A DNA stretch of 64,000 nt. Origin: Olsenella sp. SW781 (lineage in GTDB: Bacteria; Actinomycetota; Coriobacteriia; Coriobacteriales; Atopobiaceae). Shown piece after piece: positions 9,501 to 18,133 of this stretch; within the stretch, counting starts at the first letter, position 1, and the number at the start of each line of letters is the position of its first letter. A model generated the notes under the pieces. The model made no database searches. It was not told the origin of the DNA and worked only from the letters and a program-made list of their open reading frames with translations. Both the position numbers and the translations under genes were made by a program. Where the stretch lies: NCBI RefSeq assembly GCF_012027725.1, contig NZ_SJOU01000004.1, positions 124,001 through 188,000 on the forward strand. The letters are read 5' to 3'.

Positions 9501-11144
9501 ATGGAACGTGCTATTGACAAGCTCGAGCCCTTCCAGCGCGCCATCTCCAAGGCCCACCTGGCCGCGGCCGGCGTCGCCGTGGACTCGCTCGAGAACCCCG
9601 ACAAGCCCCTCATCGCGATCGCGAACAGCTGGAACGAGGTGTGCCCGGGCCACGAGCCGCTCAGGAAGCTGGCGGAGGAGGTCAAGAAGGGCGTCCTCGA
9701 GGCCGGCGGCGAGCCGATCGAGTTCAACACGATCGGCATGTGCGACGGCATCGCCCAGGGCCACGCGGGCATGCGATACTGCCTGCCCCACCGCGAGATC
9801 ATCGCCGACTCCTGCGAGGCCATGATCGTGGGCGAGGGCTGCTTCGACGGCGTCGTCTACCTCGGCAGCTGCGACAAGATCATTCCCGCCATGCTCATGG
9901 CCGCGGCCCGCATCGACCTGCCCTCGGCGCTCGTGACCTGCGGCCCGTGTTACGACGAGATCAAGCCGTCCGAGTCCAAGGCACTGCGCGCCCGCTTCCT
10001 GGCCGGCGAGGCCACCGAGCGCGACGTCATCGAGGGCACCCTGCGCTACTACACCGGCCCCGGCGTCTGCCCCTTCCTGGGCACGGCCAACACCATGGGC
10101 TGCCTGACCGAGGGCCTCGGCATGATGCTGCCCAACGGCGCGCTGTGGCCGTCGTCCACGAGCCAGCGGCGCTTCTCGGCCCGCCAGACCGGCGCGGCCG
10201 TCGTCGACCTCGTCCGTCGCGGCATCAAGCCGTCCGACATCATGACGCAGGCGGCGCTCGACAACACCGTCAAGCTGCTCGCCTCCATCGGCGGCTCGCT
10301 CAACGCCCTTATCCACCTGCCCGCCCTCGCCGCCGAGCTCGGCCTGGAGTGCACGTGGACCCAGGTGGCGGAGATCACCTCCAAGACGCCCGTCATCTGC
10401 AACGTCGTGCCCAACGGCGACATCTCCTGCGTGAACCTCTACAAGGCCGGCGGCATCCCCGCCGTCCTGGAGACCATCGCGGGCGACCTCGACACGTCGG
10501 TTATGACGGTCACGGGCAAGACGCTCACCGAGAACCTCGTGACCTCGGTGCTGCGCTGCGACCGCTCGGTCATCCGCACCCAGGACGACCCCGCCTCCGT
10601 CGCCAACGGCATCCAGGTGCTCTACGGTAACCTCGCGCCCGAGGGCGCCCTGGTCAAGACGAGCGCCGTCCCCGTCGACCAGCACGTCTGGAGCGGCACC
10701 GCGATGGTGTTCAACTCCGAGGAGGAGGCCTTCGAGGCCTACAACGCCCATGCGATCAAGCCGGGCACGGGCGTCATCATCCGCTACGAGGGCCCCAAGG
10801 GCGGCCCCGGCATGAAGGAGCTCCACCGCGTCACGGAGATCATGAAGGGCATCCCCGACTCCGCCGTCATCACCGACGGGCGTTTCTCCGGCGCCTCCGG
10901 CGGCCTCTCGGTGGGCTACCTCTGCCCCGAGGCCTTCGACGGCGCGCCGATCGCGCTCGTCGAGAACGGCGACAAGATCAACATCGACCTCACCAAGAAC
11001 CTCATCGAGGTCGAGGTCAGCGACGAGGAGTTCGCTCGCCGCAAGCAGGGCTGGAAGCCCGTCATCCACGAGAACGGCGGCCACCTGCTGGCCCGCTACG
11101 CCAAGCAGGTCAGCTCCGCTAAGACGGGCGCCGTTATCGAGTAG
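9501..11144 (+). CDS. IlvD/Edd-family dehydratase, probably sugar-acid dehydratase
   Basis: A 547-residue Fe-S dehydratase. The cysteines expected to ligate the cluster are visible in SWNEVCPGH, YLGSCDKIIP and NTMGCL, and DGRFSGASGG is the C-terminal signature. The family includes dihydroxy-acid dehydratase (branched-chain amino acids), 6-phosphogluconate dehydratase and several sugar-acid dehydratases. The neighbours are a KDPG-type aldolase and PTS genes, not ilv genes, so dehydration of a (phospho)aldonate to the 2-keto-3-deoxy acid is the better inference. The length is closer to IlvD than to typical Edd (about 600 residues). ATG preceded by AGGGGGAAACC. Confidence 0.82.
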   Translation: MERAIDKLEPFQRAISKAHLAAAGVAVDSLENPDKPLIAIANSWNEVCPGHEPLRKLAEEVKKGVLEAGGEPIEFNTIGMCDGIAQGHAGMRYCLPHREIIADSCEAMIVGEGCFDGVVYLGSCDKIIPAMLMAAARIDLPSALVTCGPCYDEIKPSESKALRARFLAGEATERDVIEGTLRYYTGPGVCPFLGTANTMGCLTEGLGMMLPNGALWPSSTSQRRFSARQTGAAVVDLVRRGIKPSDIMTQAALDNTVKLLASIGGSLNALIHLPALAAELGLECTWTQVAEITSKTPVICNVVPNGDISCVNLYKAGGIPAVLETIAGDLDTSVMTVTGKTLTENLVTSVLRCDRSVIRTQDDPASVANGIQVLYGNLAPEGALVKTSAVPVDQHVWSGTAMVFNSEEEAFEAYNAHAIKPGTGVIIRYEGPKGGPGMKELHRVTEIMKGIPDSAVITDGRFSGASGGLSVGYLCPEAFDGAPIALVENGDKINIDLTKNLIEVEVSDEEFARRKQGWKPVIHENGGHLLARYAKQVSSAKTGAVIE

Positions 11145-11301
11145 GCCGGACAGCCGGCCCTTGCCCAGGCCGGGCGGCGTCTTGGGAGATGGCGCCGCCC
11201 GGCTCTGTGCATCCCGTCGAAACGCCTGCCCGCGGGAAATGTTCCGCGACCGGAGGGTAAAATACCCTCCTGTCACTACACATTTTGGAAGGGGGCACGA
11301 C

Positions 11302-12282
11302 GTGGCGGACACGTTCGTGGTTGCGTCGTGCGCTGCGACGTTTGGCATCTTCGACACCAGCGCGCTCGCGCGGCTCGAGGCCGCGGGGTGCACGGTGCGC
11401 GTCAACCCGTACGGCCGACCGCTCACCAGCGACGAGATCGTCGACTACGCCCATGACTGCGACGCCATCGTCCTGGGCAACGACTACCTCGACGCCGCCA
11501 CCATCGACCGCCTGCCCAACCTCAAGCTCATCGCCCGCCACGGCGCGGGCTTCGACGGCATCGACTTTGCCGAGGCCATGCGCCGAGGCATCACGATCAC
11601 CAACACGCCCGGCGCAAACCGGGAGGAGACCGCGGACCTCACCTTCGCCCTCATCCTGGACCTGGCGCGCATGATCACCCAGACCGTCACGCAGCTCAAG
11701 TCCGGCGTGTGGAACAAGATCCCCGGCCGGAGCCTCTACGGCAAGACCATCGGGATCATCGGGGTGGGTGCGATCGGGATGTCCGTCGCCGCGCGCGCCA
11801 TGGGCTTTGGGATGGACATCCTCGGCTACGACATCGTCCGCCGCGACGAGGCCTCCCACTACGGGCTGCTCTACACGAGCCTCGACGAGCTGCTCGAGAA
11901 GTCGGACGTGGTCACCATCCACGCCCCGCTGACCTCCGCTACGCGCAACCTCCTCGGCGCGCGCGAGTTCCGCCGCATGAAGGAGGGGGCGCTGCTCATC
12001 AACACGGCGCGCGCGGGCATCGTGCGCGAGTCCGCCCTCGAGCGCGCGCTGACCACGGGTCACCTGGGCGGCTACGCGGTGGACGTGTACGAGCACGAGC
12101 CGCCGACGCTGCCCAAGTTCTTCGAGCTGCCCAACGTCCTCACGACGCCGCACATCGGCTCGGCGACGCTCGAGGCAAACCGGCGCATGGGTGACGTCGT
12201 GGCGGACAACATCATCGCCTTCAAGGACGGCAAGGAGCCGCCCAACCGAGTGACGTACGCGGACCGCGTCCGCTTCTCGTAG
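11302..12282 (+). CDS. D-isomer-specific 2-hydroxyacid dehydrogenase, NAD-binding
   Basis: A 326-residue cytoplasmic oxidoreductase of the PGDH-like family. The Rossmann motif is GIIGVGAIGMSVAARA; the catalytic triad is consistent with R in INTARAG, E in VYEHEPP and H in TTPHIGS. The GTG at 11302 was chosen because GGAAGGGGG lies six bases upstream and the N-terminal domain begins there; the longer frame from 11161 has no family support. It lies 157 bp after the dehydratase with its own likely promoter region. The substrate may be a 2-keto acid of the preceding pathway, but serine-pathway PGDH cannot be excluded. Confidence 0.83.
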   Translation: MADTFVVASCAATFGIFDTSALARLEAAGCTVRVNPYGRPLTSDEIVDYAHDCDAIVLGNDYLDAATIDRLPNLKLIARHGAGFDGIDFAEAMRRGITITNTPGANREETADLTFALILDLARMITQTVTQLKSGVWNKIPGRSLYGKTIGIIGVGAIGMSVAARAMGFGMDILGYDIVRRDEASHYGLLYTSLDELLEKSDVVTIHAPLTSATRNLLGAREFRRMKEGALLINTARAGIVRESALERALTTGHLGGYAVDVYEHEPPTLPKFFELPNVLTTPHIGSATLEANRRMGDVVADNIIAFKDGKEPPNRVTYADRVRFS

Positions 12283-12311
12283 CACGCGCCGCGCTCCGAT
12301 AGGGGGACCCT

Positions 12312-13148
12312 GTGGTCAAGCTCGTCTTCGTTGACATGGACGGCACCTTCCTCGACTCGTCGAAGGCCGTCACGCCCGAGAACGCCGCCGCGCTCGACGC
12401 CGCGGCCGCCCTCGGGGTCCAGTTTGTCCCCTGCACCGGCCGCAACGTCGCCGGCCTGCCGCGAGAGCTCCTCGAGCACCCGTGCGTGCGCTATGCCGTC
12501 TGCGCCAACGGCGCCATCGTTGCCGAGGTCGCCGGCGGGCGCACCCTGCGCGAGGTCAGCATCGAGAAGGACCTGGTGCTCGAGCTCTACCGCCGCGTGC
12601 ACGACCTCCCGATCACCTTTGACATCTTCGCGGACTCCACCGTCTACACCGAGCGCGCGCGTTTCTCGCTCATCGACGAGCTCGACCTCAGCGACGTCAC
12701 CAAGGACTTCGTCCGCAGCGTGCGCACCGTCTACGACGGGAGCTTCGAGGACCAGCTCGCCCGCGTCGGGAACGTGTGCCGCCTGAACGTCTTCTACCGT
12801 CGCCCCGAGGACCGCGACGCGGTCTGCGCGCTGATCGACGACGTCCCCACGCTGCGGCACACCTCGTCGCTGCCGTGCAACATCGAGGTCACCGACAGCT
12901 CCGCTCACAAGGGCGCGGGCCTGCGCTGGCTCTGCGACCACCTGGGCGTCTCGCCCGCGGACTGCATCGCCTTCGGTGACGGTGACAACGACCGCACGAT
13001 GCTCGAGGCCGCCGGAGACGGCGTGGCGATGGCCAACGCCTGCGCCGCCACGCTCGAGGTCGCCGACCACGTGACCGCCTCCTGCGACGAGTCGGGCGTG
13101 GGACGCTACCTGGCGCCGATCTTTTCGGCAATAGCGTCGGCTCGCTGA
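12312..13148 (+). CDS. Cof-type HAD-IIB family phosphatase
   Basis: A 278-residue HAD phosphatase with motif I DMDGT and motif IV FGDGDNDRTML and a C2 cap. The GTG start follows AGGGGGAC by a short spacer, 29 bp after the hydroxyacid dehydrogenase, so it is probably cotranscribed. It is paralogous to the gene at 4402 along its whole length (VPCTGR, VRYAVCA, HVTASC near the end), suggesting duplication around the sugar-acid locus. A role in dephosphorylating surplus sugar phosphate is possible but not shown. Confidence 0.85.
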   Translation: MVKLVFVDMDGTFLDSSKAVTPENAAALDAAAALGVQFVPCTGRNVAGLPRELLEHPCVRYAVCANGAIVAEVAGGRTLREVSIEKDLVLELYRRVHDLPITFDIFADSTVYTERARFSLIDELDLSDVTKDFVRSVRTVYDGSFEDQLARVGNVCRLNVFYRRPEDRDAVCALIDDVPTLRHTSSLPCNIEVTDSSAHKGAGLRWLCDHLGVSPADCIAFGDGDNDRTMLEAAGDGVAMANACAATLEVADHVTASCDESGVGRYLAPIFSAIASAR

Positions 13149-13162
13149 GGTGAGGCGATGCG

Positions 13163-13600
13163 CTACTTGCTCGTGGCGAGCGCGGAAACGGCGTTTCTGA
13201 CCTCGTCTGCGCCGGCAGGGGAGTCGGTCGCAACGAACACCGTGTCGTGGCCTGCGACGGTGCCGAGCACATGGTTGAGCTGAGCCTCGTCGATGGCACG
13301 GGCGACGCTCTCAGCGGTCTCGGGCTGCGTGAGCACCACCACGAGGGTCTGTCCCGGGGCGCTTCTCGTCTCCACTACAAACTCCGAGAGCACGAGTTGC
13401 AGATTGAGGTCCTCCTCGAGGACATAGAACCCGCCCGCAAGCTTGCGGAGGTGCATTTCTGAGATGTCGCGCGAGACTGTGGCCTGCGTGCAGCTGAAGC
13501 CCAGCTCCCTGAGAGCGGCGACGAGCTCATTTTGCGTACGGATGGACTGCGCGCGGACGATGCCGCGAATCGCCTCCTGCCTGCCGTTGCTGCGCTTCAT
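13163..13600 (-). CDS. argR: arginine repressor ArgR
   Basis: A 145-residue transcriptional regulator. The N-terminal winged helix (about residues 1-70) contains the ArgR recognition segment CTQATVSRDISEMHLRK; the C-terminal domain (about 80-145) binds arginine and hexamerises, with the GTVAGHDTVF motif. Known role: represses arginine synthesis and activates catabolism genes according to arginine level. The ATG at 13600 is set by GGAGG immediately upstream; an 11-codon extension to 13633 was rejected. No arginine genes adjoin it. It converges with the HAD gene at 12312. Confidence 0.93.
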   Translation of the reverse strand: MKRSNGRQEAIRGIVRAQSIRTQNELVAALRELGFSCTQATVSRDISEMHLRKLAGGFYVLEEDLNLQLVLSEFVVETRSAPGQTLVVVLTQPETAESVARAIDEAQLNHVLGTVAGHDTVFVATDSPAGADEVRNAVSALATSK

Positions 13601-13679
13601 GCTCGCCTCCTGCCGCCTTCCTGTGACCAGCATACGCGAAACCGCCGCCAGACGCGGGGAGGGGCGCCCTCATACGCCG

Positions 13680-14978
13680 TCACGCGTCGACGGGGAAGTC
13701 GCCCCCGAGGCTGTTCACCACCTGCTCGCTCGTGTCGCGCAGCCAGGCGAGGGGGTCGTCGAGCTCCGCGAGCGTGGGGTGTGCTGCCGCGAGCTCGGGC
13801 GTGTAGTCGGAGAGGGCGTATACCGCGAACGACGTGCCGTCGGTATGGTTGACGAGCGGCACCCACGTGACGTTCTCGATGCTGATCCTTCCGTCCTTGC
13901 GTACGAAGTCGCAGCTCAGCATGCCCTCAAGCTCGTTTCTGGGTCCGGGGTAGGGATGGTTGCTCAGGAAGTTGCCGAGCGAGTATGCCACGAGGGTCTG
14001 GTTGCCTCCCTCACCCTCGACCCATGCGAGGGGGCCGATGACGTGCGGGTGTGACCCGAGGACTACGTCGACCCCGAGGTCGGCGAGGAACTGCGCGTAG
14101 TCGAGCTGCGTCTCATCCGCCTCCATGAGGTTCTCGGTTCCCCAGTGCATTGCGACAAGAACCACGTCGGCCACCTCGTGGGCCCGCGCCACGTCCGCCT
14201 CGATGCGGTCCTTGTGCATGTAGTTCACGGCATGGCCGGGGAGGTCCTCCTCGTCGTAGCCGTTGACGCCGTATGTGTAGTCGAGAAGGGCGAACGTGAT
14301 GCCGTTCTTCTCGATGGTCGCGATCTGGGATGCCTCCTGCTCGTTCGTGGCGGTGCCGACGAAGACGACTGGCTTGGAGTTCCACACCTTGCGCGAGTGC
14401 TCGTTCGCCCCGAAGTAACCCCAGTCGTAGGCGTGGTTGCTCGCTGACCCCACGAGGTCGAATCCGGTCTCCACGATCGCGTCGGCCATGGCGTCGGTCG
14501 TGTTGAACGAGGGATATCCCGCCGGGCCCAGGTCGTCCCCGCCAAGGTGCGTCTCCTGCTTGACGTATGCGAGGTCGGCGGACTCGATGTAGTCCCTCAC
14601 GGGCTCGTAGATGGGAGCGTAGTCATAGAGGCCGTCTCCCGGCTCTCCCGCGAGGGCGTCGGCGTAACGGGCGATCTCTGTCTCGGGGAGGTTGTCCCCG
14701 ACGGCGACGAAGCTGACGGTCGCCTCCTCGGGCGGCGCCTCGGAGACGGTGACGTCGGGCTCGCGCGGTTCCCCTGACGTCATGACGTGCGCCGCAACTA
14801 CGCACGCGACTGCGAGTGCCACTGCGCATCCCGCGATAAGAAGCGTCGAGGGACGGCTGCGGCCAGCTTGCGATGTGGGGGCGGGCTTCGGAGGGGCAGT
14901 GCGAGTGGGCGCCTGTGCCGGCTCTATGCGCGTTCCCCGCTTGTGCGGGCGCGGGGTCTGGCGGCGTCGCGAGGGCAT
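13680..14978 (-). CDS. CapA-family protein (PGA_cap metallophosphatase-like), membrane-anchored
   Basis: A 432-residue protein. A basic, proline-rich cytoplasmic N-terminus (about residues 1-42) precedes one hydrophobic segment (about 44-67, LLIAGCAVALAVACVVAAHV), then an extracytoplasmic CapA/PGA_cap domain. Metal-site-like motifs are FVAVGDN, SNHAYDWG, AMHWGTE and GSHPHV. Family members act in poly-gamma-glutamate or capsule assembly, but many are uncharacterised lone genes, as here. The ATG is preceded by AAAGGAGGACG. It is divergent from pepT across a repeat-rich region. Confidence 0.85.
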   Translation of the reverse strand: MPSRRRQTPRPHKRGTRIEPAQAPTRTAPPKPAPTSQAGRSRPSTLLIAGCAVALAVACVVAAHVMTSGEPREPDVTVSEAPPEEATVSFVAVGDNLPETEIARYADALAGEPGDGLYDYAPIYEPVRDYIESADLAYVKQETHLGGDDLGPAGYPSFNTTDAMADAIVETGFDLVGSASNHAYDWGYFGANEHSRKVWNSKPVVFVGTATNEQEASQIATIEKNGITFALLDYTYGVNGYDEEDLPGHAVNYMHKDRIEADVARAHEVADVVLVAMHWGTENLMEADETQLDYAQFLADLGVDVVLGSHPHVIGPLAWVEGEGGNQTLVAYSLGNFLSNHPYPGPRNELEGMLSCDFVRKDGRISIENVTWVPLVNHTDGTSFAVYALSDYTPELAAAHPTLAELDDPLAWLRDTSEQVVNSLGGDFPVDA

Positions 14979-15189
14979 GCGCGTCCTCCTTTCCGGGGCG
15001 CTCTCGGCTGCGGTCGTGCCTCGCCGGCGCTCATGAGCACCGGCCTGATTGACAGATTATGCACAGTGGGACAGCTGCATCTTGGAGAACGCGTTCGAGC
15101 GTCGGCCTGGAACCGGTGGGCGGCCAGTGCTCATGAGTGCGACCGGGGCGGAGGGGCTGGCATCGCTCCGTAGGGATTCTCGTCTCCGA
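14979..15189. other. intergenic DNA upstream of capA-like gene
   Basis: This is the divergent spacer between capA-like and pepT, before the repeats. It contains the RBS of the capA-like gene (GGAAAGGAGG on the minus strand). No coding region with family support is seen; short ORFs here lack ribosome sites. Confidence 0.5.
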
Positions 15190-15227
15190 CCCTCCGGGTA
15201 CGTACACGCCCCCTCCGGGTACGTACC
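15190..15227 (-). repeat. two inverted-orientation copies of a GTACGTA(C/T)CCGGAGG repeat
   Basis: Read on the minus strand, two tandem units of about 19-20 bp contain GTACGTACCCGGAGGG. They face the three direct units at 15310-15371, with about 80 bp between, in the spacer of two divergent genes. Repeated, self-complementary GTACGTAC cores are what an operator array would look like; the function is inferred. Confidence 0.75.
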
Positions 15228-15309
15228 AAGTTCATGAAATGATGTTCTTCTCGCTACTTCCTCTACCTGCTGATTCTTTCTGAGGGGCAACGTCTTTGGA
15301 CGCCGATGC

Positions 15310-15371
15310 GTGTACGTATCCGGAAGGGGCGTGTACGTATCCGGAGGAGGCGTGTACGTACCCGGAGGGGC
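15310..15371 (+). repeat. three tandem 20-21-bp units, GTGTACGTA(T/C)CCGGA-rich
   Basis: The units are 15310-15330, 15331-15351 and 15352-15371, differing by only one to three bases. They lie 74 bp upstream of pepT. If translated in the pepT frame they would give repeated VYVSGGG peptides, but the start codon and ribosome site of pepT are downstream, so they are read here as non-coding. Confidence 0.85.
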
Positions 15372-15444
15372 GGGGATCTGTCGCCATTGCCAGGACGCGT
15401 GCGCTAGACTAGCAGGCGAGAAAAACGCGACCCCGGAGGTGCCC

Positions 15445-16698
15445 ATGTCAGACGTGCTCGAGCGGTTCCTGCGTTATGTCCAGGTGGACTCCCAGTCCGA
15501 CCCGTCCAACATGGACGTCACCCCCTCCACGCCGCGCCAGCACGACATGGCGCGCGTCCTGGCGGACGACCTCAGGGCGATTGGCTGCGTGGACGTGACG
15601 GCCGACGAGCACGCCTACGTCACGGGCACCCTGCCCGCCTCCGCGGGCGCCGAGGCGGCGCCGGCCCTCATGCTCTGCGCGCACGTGGACTCCTCGCCGG
15701 ACGCCCCCGCCGCGGGCGTCAAGCCGCACGTCGTGCGCTACGAGGGCGGCCCCCTGGTGGCCGGCGTCGTGGACGGCGAGCCGGTCCAGACCACGACCGA
15801 GCAGGTTCCCGACCTCGCGCACCTCAAGGGCCAGGACATCGTCTGCTCGGACGGCACCACGCTCCTCTCGGCGGACGACAAGGCGGGCGTCGCGGAGATC
15901 ATGGCGCTTCTCGCCCGTCTGGCGGAAAACCCCGAGCTCCCGCATCCCGCCATCAAGGCGGCCTTCGTGCCGGACGAGGAGATCGGCCATGGCGCCGAGC
16001 TGCTCGACCTCGAGGCTCTTGGCGCCCGCTGGGGCTACACCGTCGACGGCGAGGCCCTCGGCGAGCTCAACTTCGAGTGCTTCTCCGCGAGCGAGGCCAC
16101 GGTCCGCGTGCGCGGCGTGATGGTCCACCCGGGCAGCGCCAAGAACGTCATGGTGAACGCCATCACCGTGGCGGCCGAGTACCAGCGGATGATCCCGGCG
16201 GCGGAGCGCCCCGAGCACACGGAGGGCCGTGAGGGCTACTACCACCCCACGGACATCGAGGGCAGCGCCTCGGAGGTCACGCTCACCTACATCCTGCGCG
16301 ACTTCGACGCCGAGGACTTCGCGCGGCGCGAGAAGACCATGCATGACGTGGCGGACTTCCTCAACGCCCGCTACGGCGAGGGCACCGTCACCGTGAGCAT
16401 TCGCGAGCAGTATCGCAACATGGCCGAGAAGTTCGGCCCCGAGGACCGCTGCCTCGTGGACTATGCCCTCGAGGCCAACCGCGAGGTCGGGATCGAGCCC
16501 GTCCTGGTGCCCGCGCGCGGCGGCACCGACGGCGCCCAGCTCACCTTCCGCGGGCTGCCCTGCCCCAACATTGCGACGGGCGGCTACAACGCGCACTCGG
16601 TGCGGGAGTTCATCCCCGTGAGCAGCCTCGAGCTGACGGTCGACCTGCTCGAGCGACTCGTCGCCAAGTTCGCCGCGCCCGCCGGGGCGGGGGAGTAG
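15445..16698 (+). CDS. pepT: peptidase T (tripeptide aminopeptidase, M20B)
   Basis: A 417-residue cytoplasmic zinc peptidase that removes the N-terminal residue from tripeptides. M20 metal-site motifs are visible: CAHVDSSPDA, SADDKAGVAE and VPDEEIGHGAE, and the C-terminal ARGGTDGAQLTF and TGGYNAHSVREF blocks are PepT-specific. The ATG at 15445 has CGGAGGTG just upstream; the in-frame ATG-like extension from 15310 runs through tandem DNA repeats and was rejected. The following small membrane-protein gene starts 4 bp downstream, so the two are probably cotranscribed. Confidence 0.93.
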   Translation: MSDVLERFLRYVQVDSQSDPSNMDVTPSTPRQHDMARVLADDLRAIGCVDVTADEHAYVTGTLPASAGAEAAPALMLCAHVDSSPDAPAAGVKPHVVRYEGGPLVAGVVDGEPVQTTTEQVPDLAHLKGQDIVCSDGTTLLSADDKAGVAEIMALLARLAENPELPHPAIKAAFVPDEEIGHGAELLDLEALGARWGYTVDGEALGELNFECFSASEATVRVRGVMVHPGSAKNVMVNAITVAAEYQRMIPAAERPEHTEGREGYYHPTDIEGSASEVTLTYILRDFDAEDFARREKTMHDVADFLNARYGEGTVTVSIREQYRNMAEKFGPEDRCLVDYALEANREVGIEPVLVPARGGTDGAQLTFRGLPCPNIATGGYNAHSVREFIPVSSLELTVDLLERLVAKFAAPAGAGE

Positions 16699-16702
16699 CG
16701 GG

Positions 16703-17236
16703 ATGTGGCTCAACCTCCTCGTGGCGGTTGCCGTGGCGGTGCCGCTCGCCTCGATCGCGCTCATGCGGCTCGGCAGCGTGCGCATCACGGAGCGCCACCA
16801 CAGCCGGCATGACACCTACGTCGTCCCCGTCGCGTTCACGCGCTCGCTCGTGCTCATGATGGCGTTCATGGGGGCGATGGGGCTCTTCCTGGGCTGGCTC
16901 TGCAGCTCGGTCTTCGTTGCCGACCCGCCCGAGGTCCTCGCGTTCTTTGACGCCTTCATCGTGACGGCCTTCATCCTGTGGCTTGTCCTCACCCGCTACA
17001 AGGTCTCGACCTTCGAGGGGCACATGGTCGTCACCCCCTTCGTGGGGCGCGACGTCGTGGTCCGCTATGACCAGATCGAGCGCATGGAGTGGGCGGGGTT
17101 CCGCAAGGCCTCCGGCTATCGCGACCTTGACGTCTGGGTCGGCGGCTCCCGCGTCGTGCGGCTGAGCGCGCTCGTCGACCTCGAGCAGATCCTCATGAGC
17201 ATCGACCGCTTCGACGCGCTCCCGAGCGCTACCTAG
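16703..17236 (+). CDS. membrane protein of unknown function with PH-like C-terminus
   Basis: A 177-residue protein. It has an N-terminal hydrophobic segment (about residues 1-20), two further membrane segments (about 43-70 and 80-98), then a soluble C-terminal part (about 100-177) rich in beta-strand-like hydrophobic alternation, resembling bacterial PH-like domains (YDQIERMEW...). I do not recognise a specific family. It follows pepT by 4 bp and precedes a HAD gene by 10 bp, so it is part of a pepT-HAD-HAD-lipoprotein transcription unit. Confidence 0.65.
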   Translation: MWLNLLVAVAVAVPLASIALMRLGSVRITERHHSRHDTYVVPVAFTRSLVLMMAFMGAMGLFLGWLCSSVFVADPPEVLAFFDAFIVTAFILWLVLTRYKVSTFEGHMVVTPFVGRDVVVRYDQIERMEWAGFRKASGYRDLDVWVGGSRVVRLSALVDLEQILMSIDRFDALPSAT

Positions 17237-17246
17237 GAGGTATCGC

Positions 17247-18089
17247 GTGATCAAGCTCGTCCTCTCCGACATGGACAACACCCTCGTCCCCTTTGGCGCG
17301 CGCACCGCGAGCCCGCGCACCATCGAGGCCATCCACGACGTGCTCGACGCCGGCGTTCGCTTTGGCCCGGCCACCGGGCGCGACTACGTCGAGCTCATGC
17401 GCTTCTTCAGCATGGACGAGTCGTGCTTCATGTCCGGCATCTTCTCCAACGGCAAGCGCGTCCGCGTGGACGGGGAGTACGTCCGCACCGTGACCTTCGA
17501 CCACGACGTCCTCGTGCGCATCGACGAGGTCCTGCGGCCCGAGGAGGGCATGTTCCTCATCTGCTACCCCGCCGAGACCAACCTGCTCAATCCCGCCTAT
17601 GGCGTGGGCACCACCTCCGAGGAGCTCGCCGTCTTCGAGGGAATGACGAGCTTCAACGGCGGCGTGGTCGACGAGGTGCCCGACGAGCCCTTCGTGGCCG
17701 CCACCATCGCGTGCAAGGGCGGGCCCGAGCGCATGGACCGCTGCCGCGCGCTCGTCGCCGATGCGGTGCCGGAGGTCGACATCGTCTCGCCCATCCCGCA
17801 GTGGTTCGACGTGCTGCCCAAGGGCGTCTCCAAGGCCGACGGCCTCGAGGTTCTTCTCGATGCCCTGGGCATCACGTCCGACGAGGTCGCCGTCTTCGGC
17901 GACGCCGAGAACGACCTTGCCATCCTGAGCAAGGTGCGCCACTCCGTCGCCGTGGCAAACGCCACCGACGAGGTGCTGCGCTGCGCCAACTATCGCGTGG
18001 GGGCGAGCGCCGACGAGGGCGTCGCCGACGCGCTCTTCGAGGTCGCCCGCGCCGCCCGCGCCGGCGAGATGCCCGCGTTTCTCTCATGA
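17247..18089 (+). CDS. Cof-type HAD-IIB family phosphatase
   Basis: A 280-residue phosphatase with motif I DMDNTLV and motif IV FGDAENDLAIL. A GTG start 8 bp after AGGAGG is clear. It is less similar to the HAD genes at 4402 and 12312 than those are to each other. It lies 10 bp after the small membrane protein. Substrate unknown. Its TGA stop is also the first base triplet of the TGACAAAGG repeat element that separates it from the next HAD gene. Confidence 0.85.
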   Translation: MIKLVLSDMDNTLVPFGARTASPRTIEAIHDVLDAGVRFGPATGRDYVELMRFFSMDESCFMSGIFSNGKRVRVDGEYVRTVTFDHDVLVRIDEVLRPEEGMFLICYPAETNLLNPAYGVGTTSEELAVFEGMTSFNGGVVDEVPDEPFVAATIACKGGPERMDRCRALVADAVPEVDIVSPIPQWFDVLPKGVSKADGLEVLLDALGITSDEVAVFGDAENDLAILSKVRHSVAVANATDEVLRCANYRVGASADEGVADALFEVARAARAGEMPAFLS

Positions 18090-18113
18090 CAAAGGCGACA
18101 GGGTCATCTGTCA
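18087..18113 (+). repeat. TGACAAAGG-type intergenic repeat, copy 1
   Basis: A 27-bp element TGACAAAGGCGACAGGG...CTGTCA starting at the stop codon of the preceding gene; the ends TGACA/TGTCA are complementary. Related copies occur at 27890-27916 and, inverted, at 43228-43254. Confidence 0.7.
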
Positions 18114-18133
18114 GGCTTTCAGGAAGGGGTCAC

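Noticed and set aside
9501-11144. Naming the dehydratase ilvD
   Set aside because: The family match is good, but the neighbours are aldolase and PTS genes rather than branched-chain amino acid genes, so the symbol was withheld.
9480-11426. 648-codon minus-strand ORF opposite the IlvD/Edd dehydratase
   Set aside because: It is a shadow of the strong third-position GC bias on the coding strand; its composition (Arg/Gly/Val/Asp runs) is typical of antisense translation.
15310-15444. N-terminal extension of peptidase T containing VYVSGGG-like peptide repeats
   Set aside because: The peptide repeats are translations of a tandem DNA repeat that also exists in inverted form outside the frame; the PepT start at 15445 has a proper ribosome site and matches family length.
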